A DNA stretch of 64,000 nucleotides from Arenibacter amylolyticus (GTDB lineage Bacteria; Bacteroidota; Bacteroidia; Flavobacteriales; Flavobacteriaceae), in contig NZ_MTAZ01000011.1 in NCBI RefSeq assembly GCF_002150785.1, positions 16,427-80,426 on the forward strand, given 5' to 3'. Of this stretch, positions 8,522-16,186 are shown one piece after another (within the stretch, counting starts at the first letter, position 1; every line of letters starts with the position of its first letter). The notes beneath the pieces were generated by a model that was not told the origin of the DNA, ran no database searches, and was given only the letters and a program-made list of their open reading frames with translations. The translations under genes and the position numbers were made by a program.

Positions 8522-10528
8522 TCAAAACAATCCTTCCAGCAAATCATCTGCTACCATATTAGGCAAGGTTACTTGTAGTTGCGGACTGCGTTGCATTTCC
8601 CTTTTTATGGCAAAAAGCGCCTCTTTGTTTCTTGCCCAACTCCTTCTAGATATGCCATTGTTAACATCATAAAACAACATGTTCTGCAGCCTTTTGGAAG
8701 CAACTTCCGAGCCATCCAGCACCATTCCAAATCCGCCATTGATAACCTCGCCCCAACCTACTCCGCCACCATTGTGGATAGAGACCCAGGTAGCGCCCCT
8801 AAAACTATCGCCAATAACATTATGGATGGCCATATCGGCGGTGAATTTGCTGCCGTCATAAATATTACTGGTCTCCCTAAATGGGGAATCGGTACCACTT
8901 ACATCGTGATGATCTCTCCCTAGAACAACAGGGGCGGTGATTTCTTTGTTAGCAATGGCTTTGTTAAAGGCCTCGGCTATTTTGGCCCTTCCTTCGGCAT
9001 CGGCATATAATATTCTTGCTTGGGAACCTACCACTAGCTTATTGCTTTCGGCTTCTTTGATCCACTTAATATTGTCTTGCATTTGCTGCCGTATCTCGGG
9101 CGGGGCAGTGGCTTCAATTTCCTGCATCACCCTAAGGGCTATCGCATCTGTTTTTTGCAGGTCTGTCTTCTTTCCCGAGGTACATACCCACCTAAACGGG
9201 CCAAATCCATAATCGAAACACATTGGTCCAAGAATATCTTGAACATAGGAGGGGTATTTAAAATCAATTTTATTATCGGCCATTATTGCTGCTCCGGCGC
9301 GAGAGGCCTCCAGTAAAAAGGCATTGCCATAATCAAAGAAATAGGTGCCTTTGGCGGTATGTTTGTTGATGGCGGCTACCTGTCTGCGTAAAGAGGCCTG
9401 TACCTTTTTCTTAAATGCTTCGGGTTCTGTGCTCATCATAGTATTTGCTTCCTCAAAAGTGAGTCCGGCCGGGTAGTACCCCCCAGACCAAGGGTTGTGT
9501 AGGGAAGTCTGGTCAGAACCTAGATGGACCATAATATTTTCATCGTAAAATTTCTCCCAAACTTCCACTATATTCCCTAGATAGGCTAAGGACACTACTT
9601 CTTTTTGGGCAATGGCTTGCTTTGCTCTTGTGGTTAATAGGTCTATATCCTTTATAAGTTCGTCTACCCATCCCTGTTGGTGTCTTTTTTCTGCTGCTGC
9701 TTTATTTACTTCGGCGCAAATGGTGATGCAGCCAGCAATATTGCCTGCTTTGGGTTGTGCCCCGCTCATACCGCCTAGTCCGGCAGTCAGGAATATTTTG
9801 CCTGCGGGCGTTTCTCCTTCCTTCAATACCTTTCTAAAAGCATTCATTACGGTAATGGCCGTTCCGTGAACAATTCCCTGCGGACCAATATACATATAGG
9901 AGCCTGCCGTCATCTGCCCGTATTGGGTAACGCCCAGGGCATTGTATTTCTCCCAGTCGTCCGGTTTGGAATAATTGGGAATCATCATCCCATTGGTGAC
10001 CACTACCCTTGGAGCCTCCTTGGAGGAAGGGAATAATCCCAAGGGGTGTCCAGAATATATATGCAGGGTCTGTTCTTCGGTCATAGTACTTAAATACTGC
10101 ATGCTTAGCAGGTATTGTGCCCAATTTTGAAAAACGGCCCCATTGCCTCCGTAGGTAATCAGTTCCTCGGGATGCTGTGCTACAGCAGGGTCTAAATTGT
10201 TTTGTATCATCAACATAATGCTGGCAGCCTGTGGAGTTTTAGCAGGATATTCACTTATAGGCCTAGCGTACATGGGGTAATTTGGTTTAAAGCGATGCAT
10301 ATAGATTCTGCCAAGGCGTTGCAGTTCTTCCGCAAATTCTATAGCGAGCTCCGGGTGCCAGGCTTCAGGAAAATAACGCAAGGCATTTCTGATGGCCAGT
10401 TTTTTCTCTTCCGAAGAAAGGATGTCCTTGCGTACAGGTGCCCGATTGGCATGGATAGGATATGGTCTTTTGGGAGGTAATTCCGCCGGAATCCCTTGTT
10501 GTATTAGAGTTTTAAAATTGTCTTCCAT
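8522..10528 (-). CDS. hutU: Urocanate hydratase (urocanase)
   Basis: A cytoplasmic NAD+-dependent enzyme converting urocanate to imidazolonepropionate, the second step of histidine use. The protein has 668 residues, longer than the ~550-residue proteobacterial enzyme but in keeping with the long Bacteroidetes form. Recognisable family stretches include YGGNGAVFQNWAQYLL near the NAD-binding part, FLTAGLGGMSGAQPKA, and HLGSDQTSLHNPWSGGYYP. The C-terminal part has SIHNGGGVGWGEVINGGFG. The 21-base gap to hutI indicates one transcript with hutI and hutH. Confidence 0.95.
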   Translation of the reverse strand: MEDNFKTLIQQGIPAELPPKRPYPIHANRAPVRKDILSSEEKKLAIRNALRYFPEAWHPELAIEFAEELQRLGRIYMHRFKPNYPMYARPISEYPAKTPQAASIMLMIQNNLDPAVAQHPEELITYGGNGAVFQNWAQYLLSMQYLSTMTEEQTLHIYSGHPLGLFPSSKEAPRVVVTNGMMIPNYSKPDDWEKYNALGVTQYGQMTAGSYMYIGPQGIVHGTAITVMNAFRKVLKEGETPAGKIFLTAGLGGMSGAQPKAGNIAGCITICAEVNKAAAEKRHQQGWVDELIKDIDLLTTRAKQAIAQKEVVSLAYLGNIVEVWEKFYDENIMVHLGSDQTSLHNPWSGGYYPAGLTFEEANTMMSTEPEAFKKKVQASLRRQVAAINKHTAKGTYFFDYGNAFLLEASRAGAAIMADNKIDFKYPSYVQDILGPMCFDYGFGPFRWVCTSGKKTDLQKTDAIALRVMQEIEATAPPEIRQQMQDNIKWIKEAESNKLVVGSQARILYADAEGRAKIAEAFNKAIANKEITAPVVLGRDHHDVSGTDSPFRETSNIYDGSKFTADMAIHNVIGDSFRGATWVSIHNGGGVGWGEVINGGFGMVLDGSEVASKRLQNMLFYDVNNGISRRSWARNKEALFAIKREMQRSPQLQVTLPNMVADDLLEGLF

Positions 10529-10549
10529 TGCGCGTGTTGGGTTTTTTAA

Positions 10550-11797
10550 TTACTGAGCCAAAATCTGTTTTCCATTTTTCCAAACCATGCTAGGTTGTAG
10601 CATCCCTTGATGGTAGAGGACCTCCTTATAATCTTGGGTAGGAAAGGCTACCATATCTGCCAAAAATCCAGATTCAATTTTCCCTCGGTCTTTTAGGCCT
10701 AAGGCTGCCGCCGCTCTAAAGGTGATCCCAGAAAGCACCTCGGCATTGGTAAGTTTTTCAAAAGTCCCCAATACGGCGGCTTGTAAAAGCAAATTGCCCA
10801 TGGGGGCAGAACCAGGATTCCAATCACTGGCAATGGCAACGCTGGCTCCGGCATCCAGAAATTTTCGGGCAGGGGTATAATTGCAGCCTAGTCCCATGGA
10901 AGCGCCAGGTAGGGCAGTAGCAATTACATTACTATTGGCCAATAGTTTAATCTCGGCATCCGTACTAGCTTCCAAATGATCGGCACTAACAGCTCCAAAT
11001 TCTACAGCTACTGCACTTCCTCCTGTAGAAAATTGATCTGCATGGACCGTAATATCGAACCCCATCTCCTGCGCCTTTTTAAAATAGGGGGCAATAGTGG
11101 AGGGGGAATACGCTCCTTCCTCAATAAAGGCATCCATCCTATGGGCAAGATTTTCTTTTTTTAATATAGGAAAAAGGGTAGTGCTTATTTCCGTCAGGTA
11201 TTCCTCTGGCGACCCCACGTAATCCTTGGGAACCATATGGGCTGCTAAACAGGTAGGGATTAGATCGGCTGCTAGTGCCTTGTTGGCAGTAGAAATGGCG
11301 ATAAGCATCTTTAGTTCCTCTTCTACGGATAAACCGTAGCCGCTTTTCACCTCTATGGTGGTCACCCCTTGTTGTAAATGCCTATTGGCACGTTCTTTTA
11401 TTCCTCTAACCAGTTGGGCGGAATTGGATTTCCTGGTCTGGGTAACGGTATCCCAGATTCCTCCCCCGGTTTGGGCAATTTCTAAATAAGTTTTCCCAGC
11501 ATTCCTAAGCGCATAGTCGTTGGCTCTACTACCGCCAAAACAAATATGTGTGTGGGCATCTATAAATCCAGGGAAACAGACCATGTCCTCCTCTATTGGG
11601 AGGATCCTGGCGTTTAAATCTCTGGCTTCGATTTGTAGGTCCGAAAACGGTCCCACCGCGTAGATTTTCCCATCTTCGGTGAGTACCCCCGCATCTTGGA
11701 TGAGTGGTAGTTGATGATCTTGTAAGGCACCCTTTAACGGTAATCCGGACATGGTTAATAGCTGCTTAAAGGGACCGATGAGTGAATAGTTGTTCAT
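10550..11797 (-). CDS. hutI: Imidazolonepropionase
   Basis: This zinc amidohydrolase opens the ring of 4-imidazolone-5-propionate to give formimidoylglutamate. The 415 residues carry the HxH metal pair in FIDAHTHICFGGSR, the conserved EVKSGYG stretch, the HADQF metal histidine and SDWNPGSAP near the C-terminus. Length is normal for HutI. It lies between hutU and hutH with gaps of 21 and 32 bases, so it is surely in the same operon. Confidence 0.95.
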   Translation of the reverse strand: MNNYSLIGPFKQLLTMSGLPLKGALQDHQLPLIQDAGVLTEDGKIYAVGPFSDLQIEARDLNARILPIEEDMVCFPGFIDAHTHICFGGSRANDYALRNAGKTYLEIAQTGGGIWDTVTQTRKSNSAQLVRGIKERANRHLQQGVTTIEVKSGYGLSVEEELKMLIAISTANKALAADLIPTCLAAHMVPKDYVGSPEEYLTEISTTLFPILKKENLAHRMDAFIEEGAYSPSTIAPYFKKAQEMGFDITVHADQFSTGGSAVAVEFGAVSADHLEASTDAEIKLLANSNVIATALPGASMGLGCNYTPARKFLDAGASVAIASDWNPGSAPMGNLLLQAAVLGTFEKLTNAEVLSGITFRAAAALGLKDRGKIESGFLADMVAFPTQDYKEVLYHQGMLQPSMVWKNGKQILAQ

Positions 11798-11829
11798 GTT
11801 GATGATTTAGTTTCTTATTCCAGCCATTT

Positions 11830-13410
11830 TTAATATTGTTCAAACTCCGCTTCAAATGGACTGTTTGGGGTAAGTTGTTGTTGTTTCATCACTTTTCTTA
11901 CCGTGTGAATAAGGGTTTGATTTTGAATTAATTGAATTCCTTTCTCAATATCGTCTGAAAAGACCCGGTCCTTATCGGCGAAAGCGACCTTTTTACGGAC
12001 TTCTTGGTGGACTTCATCCAGGATGATGCCCGATTTCATGGGCTTTCTAAATGTAAATGCCTGGGCTGCGGTAAGGAGTTCTATAGCTAATATTTTCTCT
12101 ACATTTTCCAAAACCTGCAGGGCCTTTCTTCCACTGATAGATCCCATACTTACGTGGTCTTCCTGACCAAGGGAGGTGGGAATGCTATCTGCACTCGATG
12201 GAAAGCAAAGTCCCTTGTTCTCACTTGCCAAAGCGGCAGTAGTATACTGTAGAATCATATAGCCAGAATTGATCCCGGTATCCTTCATCAGTAATTTGGG
12301 GACTCCGGGGCTATTGCCTTCCAAAGCCAGGTATATTCTACGATCCGATATGTTACCCAGCTCCGAGGCGGCCAAACAAGCATAATCCAGTGCTAAGGCA
12401 AGGGGCTGACCGTGAAAGTTACCACCGCTGATAGTTAAGTCTTCATCAATGATAATGGGGTTATCCGTAACCGAATTGAGTTCAACTTCCAATAGCTCCT
12501 TTAAATGCAACCACGCATTCCTAGAGGCGCCGTGCACCTGTGGGATGCAGCGGAGGGAGTAGGGGTCCTGGACTTTCTCGCAATTGGCATGGGATTTCAT
12601 AATTTCCGATCCCTTTAATAAAAACCGGATATTGGCAGCCACATGAATATTACCTTTAAAGGGGCGGATCGTGTGCAGCTCTTTATAAAATGGTTTAACA
12701 CTCCCCTTTAAGCCTTCTATCATCATGGCGCCAATAATATCTGCCTGGGTAAGGCAAGATTGCATTTTTTGGACCACCATTACCGCATGGGCAGCAATAA
12801 ATTGGGTGCCATTGATTAGGGCTAGTCCCTCTTTGGGACCCAACTCCAAGGGCTGGAGTCCCGCTTTCTTAAGTAGCGATTCCATTGGTAGTACTTCTCC
12901 CTGGTAGTGAACCTTTCCCAGTCCGATTAATGGGAGGAAGAGATGGGAAAGGGGAGCCAAATCTCCCGATGCGCCAACGGATCCTTGGGAAGGGACTATG
13001 GGGATTGCATTGTTGTCTATATGCCATATAATTCTGTCTAGGGTGGTTTCTGCAATACCAGAATATCCTGTTGCTAGTGAATGGACCTTTAGGACCATCA
13101 TTAACTTGGCAATTTCCGAGGCTATGGGCGTACCCACCCCTACACTATGACTTTTTAAAATATTGCTTTGTAATATCTTGGTTTCCTCCTTAGATATCTT
13201 GGTGGTGCACAAGGGACCAAAACCGGTATTTATTCCATATACGGGCTCCCCCTTCTCCACAATATTGGCAACAACATTGCAGCTAGCCCGAATCTTTTCC
13301 CTGATGGTACTGGAGATAACACCCTTGGTTTTTCCTTTTGCAATGGATAGTGCTATTCCGGCAGTAAGATGATCCTCACCAAATTGGAATGATTTTGTTG
13401 AACTGGACAT
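11830..13410 (-). CDS. hutH: Histidine ammonia-lyase
   Basis: It deaminates histidine to urocanate, the first step of the pathway. The 526-residue protein has the Ala-Ser-Gly triad at 147-149 (GSVGASGDLAPLSH) that cyclises into the MIO cofactor. The family stretch GINTGFGPL comes earlier and the usual QEDHVSMG loop later. It is the promoter-proximal gene of the hut operon, facing a LysR regulator across a short intergenic region. A phenylalanine or tyrosine lyase is possible from the fold alone, but the operon settles it. Confidence 0.95.
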   Translation of the reverse strand: MSSSTKSFQFGEDHLTAGIALSIAKGKTKGVISSTIREKIRASCNVVANIVEKGEPVYGINTGFGPLCTTKISKEETKILQSNILKSHSVGVGTPIASEIAKLMMVLKVHSLATGYSGIAETTLDRIIWHIDNNAIPIVPSQGSVGASGDLAPLSHLFLPLIGLGKVHYQGEVLPMESLLKKAGLQPLELGPKEGLALINGTQFIAAHAVMVVQKMQSCLTQADIIGAMMIEGLKGSVKPFYKELHTIRPFKGNIHVAANIRFLLKGSEIMKSHANCEKVQDPYSLRCIPQVHGASRNAWLHLKELLEVELNSVTDNPIIIDEDLTISGGNFHGQPLALALDYACLAASELGNISDRRIYLALEGNSPGVPKLLMKDTGINSGYMILQYTTAALASENKGLCFPSSADSIPTSLGQEDHVSMGSISGRKALQVLENVEKILAIELLTAAQAFTFRKPMKSGIILDEVHQEVRKKVAFADKDRVFSDDIEKGIQLIQNQTLIHTVRKVMKQQQLTPNSPFEAEFEQY

Positions 13411-13488
13411 AGATGATTTTTTATGATTATAAATTTATTGATTAAGTTTGATAGTTGCCAATACCAATAAGTTGTGCAATTAATAACT

Positions 13489-14391
13489 ATGAGTTATCAA
13501 ATAGAAATTCGGCATTTTAAATATTTCCTAGCAGTTGCGGAGGAGTTGCATTATAGGAAAGCAGCAGAGAAATTGAATATATCCCAGCCAGGCCTAAGTA
13601 GACAGATAAAGCAGATGGAGGAGATTTTGGAGGTGGAGTTGTTTGTTAGAAGCAAAAAGAACGTGGCACTCACTGCTGCGGGTGAATATTTAAGAGGGGA
13701 GGTTGAGTTTATTTTAAATCACCTCGAGGTCGCTAAAAAACAATTAAAGTATGTAGATCAAGGAAAGTCTGGCGAGGTGCGGATTGGATTTTTGGGTTCG
13801 GCAATGCAGGAGGTTATTCCAAAATTGTTGCTTAAACTTAAGCATAGTTTTCCAGGGATACGTACTAGTTTGGAGGAGCTTTCCAACAATGCACAACTTA
13901 ACGCTTTGCTCAAGGATAGGTTGGATATGGGTTTTGTACGCCTTTCCAGAGTCCCCGATGGATTTAATCTTAGACCTATCTATGAGGATACCTTTTCTGT
14001 GGTGCTTCCTGCAGCACACCCACTGTCGGTGCAAGATTTTAAGGGCATGGGGCAGTTATCCGAGGAGAATTTTATTCTTTTCTCCCAAGATTATAGCCCC
14101 TTGTACTACGATACCATTATGAGTATTTGTGAAGATGCGGGCTTCACCCCCAAAGTTTCGCATAAATCGGTACATGCCCAAACCATCTTTAAATTGGTGG
14201 AGAACAATTTAGGGGTGGCCATAGTTCCTACCTCCCTTCAATTTGGATTTAAGATGAAGGTTAAGTTTGTTGAGTTAGCAAGGATACCACAGAAAGCCGT
14301 ATTATCGGTAGTTTGGAAAGAGGACAATAGGAATCCTGCTTTAAGGCATTGTGTTAATTTATTGTTGGAGGGGGAATGGAATGCCATTTGA
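13489..14391 (+). CDS. LysR-family regulator, probably of the hut operon
   Basis: The product is a 300-residue transcription factor. The N-terminal winged helix (residues 1-60) reads IEIRHFKYFLAVAEELHYRKAAEKLNISQPGLS in overlapping pieces, and a LysR substrate-binding domain follows from about 90 to 290. I choose ATG 13489 over the GTG at 13474 because the domain starts directly there. It is divergent from hutH with 78 bases between the starts, the classic layout for a LysR activator of the neighbouring operon. The inducer is probably histidine or urocanate, by context only. Confidence 0.88.
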   Translation: MSYQIEIRHFKYFLAVAEELHYRKAAEKLNISQPGLSRQIKQMEEILEVELFVRSKKNVALTAAGEYLRGEVEFILNHLEVAKKQLKYVDQGKSGEVRIGFLGSAMQEVIPKLLLKLKHSFPGIRTSLEELSNNAQLNALLKDRLDMGFVRLSRVPDGFNLRPIYEDTFSVVLPAAHPLSVQDFKGMGQLSEENFILFSQDYSPLYYDTIMSICEDAGFTPKVSHKSVHAQTIFKLVENNLGVAIVPTSLQFGFKMKVKFVELARIPQKAVLSVVWKEDNRNPALRHCVNLLLEGEWNAI

Positions 14392-14447
14392 TCATGTAAT
14401 TTTATTGTTTATTTTAATAGATAGGATACTTTTTAATAATTTGAAAT

Positions 14448-14999
14448 ATGATATTTGATGTAATTAAGGAAAGACGATCTGTTTTCCCAGCACAGTACAC
14501 CGGTACTCCAATTGCCAAGGAAGACATTGAAAAAGTATTGGAAGCTGCCAATTGTGCGCCCACCCATAGAAAAACGGAACCATGGCGGTTTAAAGTATTG
14601 CAAGGAGAGGCCAAGGAAAAGTTGGGAATGTTCCTGTCTTTAAAATATATGGAAACAGACCCCAGTCCAAAGCAGTTTAAGGCGGGTAAATTGATTGAGA
14701 ACCCTAAAAAAGCGGGCGCTATTATTGCTATTTGTATGCAGCGCGATCCCAATGAAAGTGTGCCAGAATGGGAGGAAATAGCGGCAACGGCTATGGCGGT
14801 ACAAAATATGTGGCTGTGTTGTACCCAAATGGGAATCGGTTGCTACTGGAGTTCGCCAGGACTAATTAAATATATGGACGAGTTTTTTGAATTTAATGAA
14901 GGTGAAAAATGCCTCGGATTTTTCTATATGGGAAATTATGAGGGAGACCTCCCCGAAGTAGAAAGAGGCACTTGGGAAGAGAAAGTTACTTGGATGTAA
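14448..14999 (+). CDS. Nitroreductase-family FMN oxidoreductase
   Basis: A 183-residue protein matching the small nitroreductase family. It starts with the flavin-binding pattern IKERRSVFPAQY, has an EPWRF stretch and a C-terminal GNYEG-type end (FFYMGNYEGDLP). These enzymes use NAD(P)H and FMN to reduce nitro or quinone compounds; the physiological substrate is not visible. It follows the LysR gene by 56 bases on the same strand but need not be functionally linked. Its end is 10 bases from a convergent membrane-protein gene. Confidence 0.85.
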   Translation: MIFDVIKERRSVFPAQYTGTPIAKEDIEKVLEAANCAPTHRKTEPWRFKVLQGEAKEKLGMFLSLKYMETDPSPKQFKAGKLIENPKKAGAIIAICMQRDPNESVPEWEEIAATAMAVQNMWLCCTQMGIGCYWSSPGLIKYMDEFFEFNEGEKCLGFFYMGNYEGDLPEVERGTWEEKVTWM

Positions 15000-15009
15000 A
15001 TTTTTGTCC

Positions 15010-15522
15010 CTAGTAAAAAGTAAACAGGGCCGACTTATTTTCCCACGTCTTATAGATAAATAGGCCTAGAAATATTACGGTAACCATGAATTTTATAAAG
15101 GTGCCGGTAAGAAAGCCCAAAAAAGACCCGAAAGCAGCCTTCAAGGCTGTTTTTTGGTCTGCTTTATTAATCAATTCCCCTACCAATGCGCCCACAAAAG
15201 GCCAAATGATAATTCCGAAAAACCCAAGAATGGGAAAAATCAGTGCTATCAGCAATCCTAGGGTAGTGCCAATCATTCCCCACCTACTGCCTCCAAACTT
15301 TTTGGTACCCCATACCGGGATAATATAATCCAAGGTAAATACAATAATAGCAACAGCCAACGTAATACCTAAGAACACCCAATCATCCGGTACGGCCTTG
15401 GTGAGGTGGAGCAGAAACAATCCTACCCAACTTATTGGGGTTCCCGGTAAAACAGGAAGAAAGCTACCCAAGATCCCTACAAGCATTAGTATAAACCCAA
15501 GAAATAATAATAGGATGTCCAT
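15010..15522 (-). CDS. DUF456-family membrane protein
   Basis: This 170-residue inner-membrane protein has about five hydrophobic segments. The N-terminal half has the family pattern LPVLPGTPISWVGL, and two Gly-rich helices follow (GMIGTTLGLLIALIFPILGF). DUF456 proteins have no settled function. It is convergent with the nitroreductase gene. Confidence 0.82.
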   Translation of the reverse strand: MDILLLFLGFILMLVGILGSFLPVLPGTPISWVGLFLLHLTKAVPDDWVFLGITLAVAIIVFTLDYIIPVWGTKKFGGSRWGMIGTTLGLLIALIFPILGFFGIIIWPFVGALVGELINKADQKTALKAAFGSFLGFLTGTFIKFMVTVIFLGLFIYKTWENKSALFTFY

Positions 15523-15761
15523 GTACCGCCTTTAAATACGTTAGAAATTGTTTTGTGTTGGACGAAGATAAGGGAGAATTGTTACAATAGCGTAAGGTAT
15601 GACTGGATGAGTCACTTCAACAGAGTCCCTTTTTTCCAGACTCCCAATGCGTTCGGGAGAGAAGTCGCACACCTTGCTATTTTATGGGAGAGGAACTATA
15701 TAAGAATTAGCATCCTATCTCTACCTAAAAAACACCTCAATACAAAATTTAACAACTAAAA

Positions 15762-15779
15762 TATTAGTTTAAACTAATA
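15762..15779. promoter_or_regulatory. Palindromic operator upstream of the first BlaI-type gene
   Basis: TATTAGTTTAAACTAATA is a perfect 18-base palindrome lying directly upstream of the -7 element of the BlaI-M56 operon. Its arms, TTAGTT and AACTAA, recur at 15806-15821 around the start codon. This is the layout expected of autorepression by a BlaI dimer. The motif differs from the classical TACA/TGTA boxes. Confidence 0.6.
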
Positions 15780-15786
15780 ATTTAGT

Positions 15787-15794
15787 TATATTTG
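15787..15794 (+). promoter_or_regulatory. Bacteroidetes -7 element of the BlaI-M56 operon
   Basis: TATATTTG fits TAnnTTTG and lies 30 bases before the BlaI start. The expected transcript start, near 15800, falls between the two candidate operators. Confidence 0.6.
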
Positions 15795-15805
15795 ATTTAA
15801 AGTTA

Positions 15806-15821
15806 AACTAAAAGCTTAGTT
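15806..15821. promoter_or_regulatory. Second BlaI operator copy
   Basis: AACTAA (15806-15811) and TTAGTT (15816-15821) form an inverted repeat with a 4-base centre. It ends just before the ATG at 15824 and has the same half-sites as the palindrome at 15762. Confidence 0.5.
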
Positions 15822-15823
15822 GT

Positions 15824-16186
15824 ATGAGACAGTTGACCAAGGCAGAAGAAGAGGTAATGCACGTATTATGGCAATTGGAAAAATGTAATGTAGCGGCCAT
15901 AATAGAGCAATTTCCAGAACCTAAACCAGCGTATAACACCGTGTCCACCATTGTCCGAATTCTAGAGAGCAAAGGCTTTGTAGATCACGAAAAGGAGGGA
16001 AGGGGACATTTATATTTTCCACTCGTGAAGAAATCGGACTACGGGAACCAATCCATTAATAAGTTGGTGGATGGTTATTTTCAAGGCTCTTTTAAAAGTA
16101 TGGTTTCTTTCTTTATGAAGAAAAATGATATGAGTCTTTCGGAGTTAGAATCCATTATGAAGGAAATTAAAAAGGAAAAGGAATGA
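15824..16186 (+). CDS. BlaI/MecI-family transcriptional repressor
   Basis: A 120-residue winged-helix repressor. The N-terminus (TKAEEEVMHVLWQLEKCNVAAI) and the recognition region (YNTVSTIVRILESKGFV) are typical. The C-terminal helix region mediates dimer formation and in this family is cut or released after signalling by an M56 sensor. It overlaps the M56 gene by 4 bases (ATGA), so the pair is translationally coupled. The signal is unknown; in Bacteroidetes these pairs are common and most have nothing to do with beta-lactams. Confidence 0.9.
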   Translation: MRQLTKAEEEVMHVLWQLEKCNVAAIIEQFPEPKPAYNTVSTIVRILESKGFVDHEKEGRGHLYFPLVKKSDYGNQSINKLVDGYFQGSFKSMVSFFMKKNDMSLSELESIMKEIKKEKE

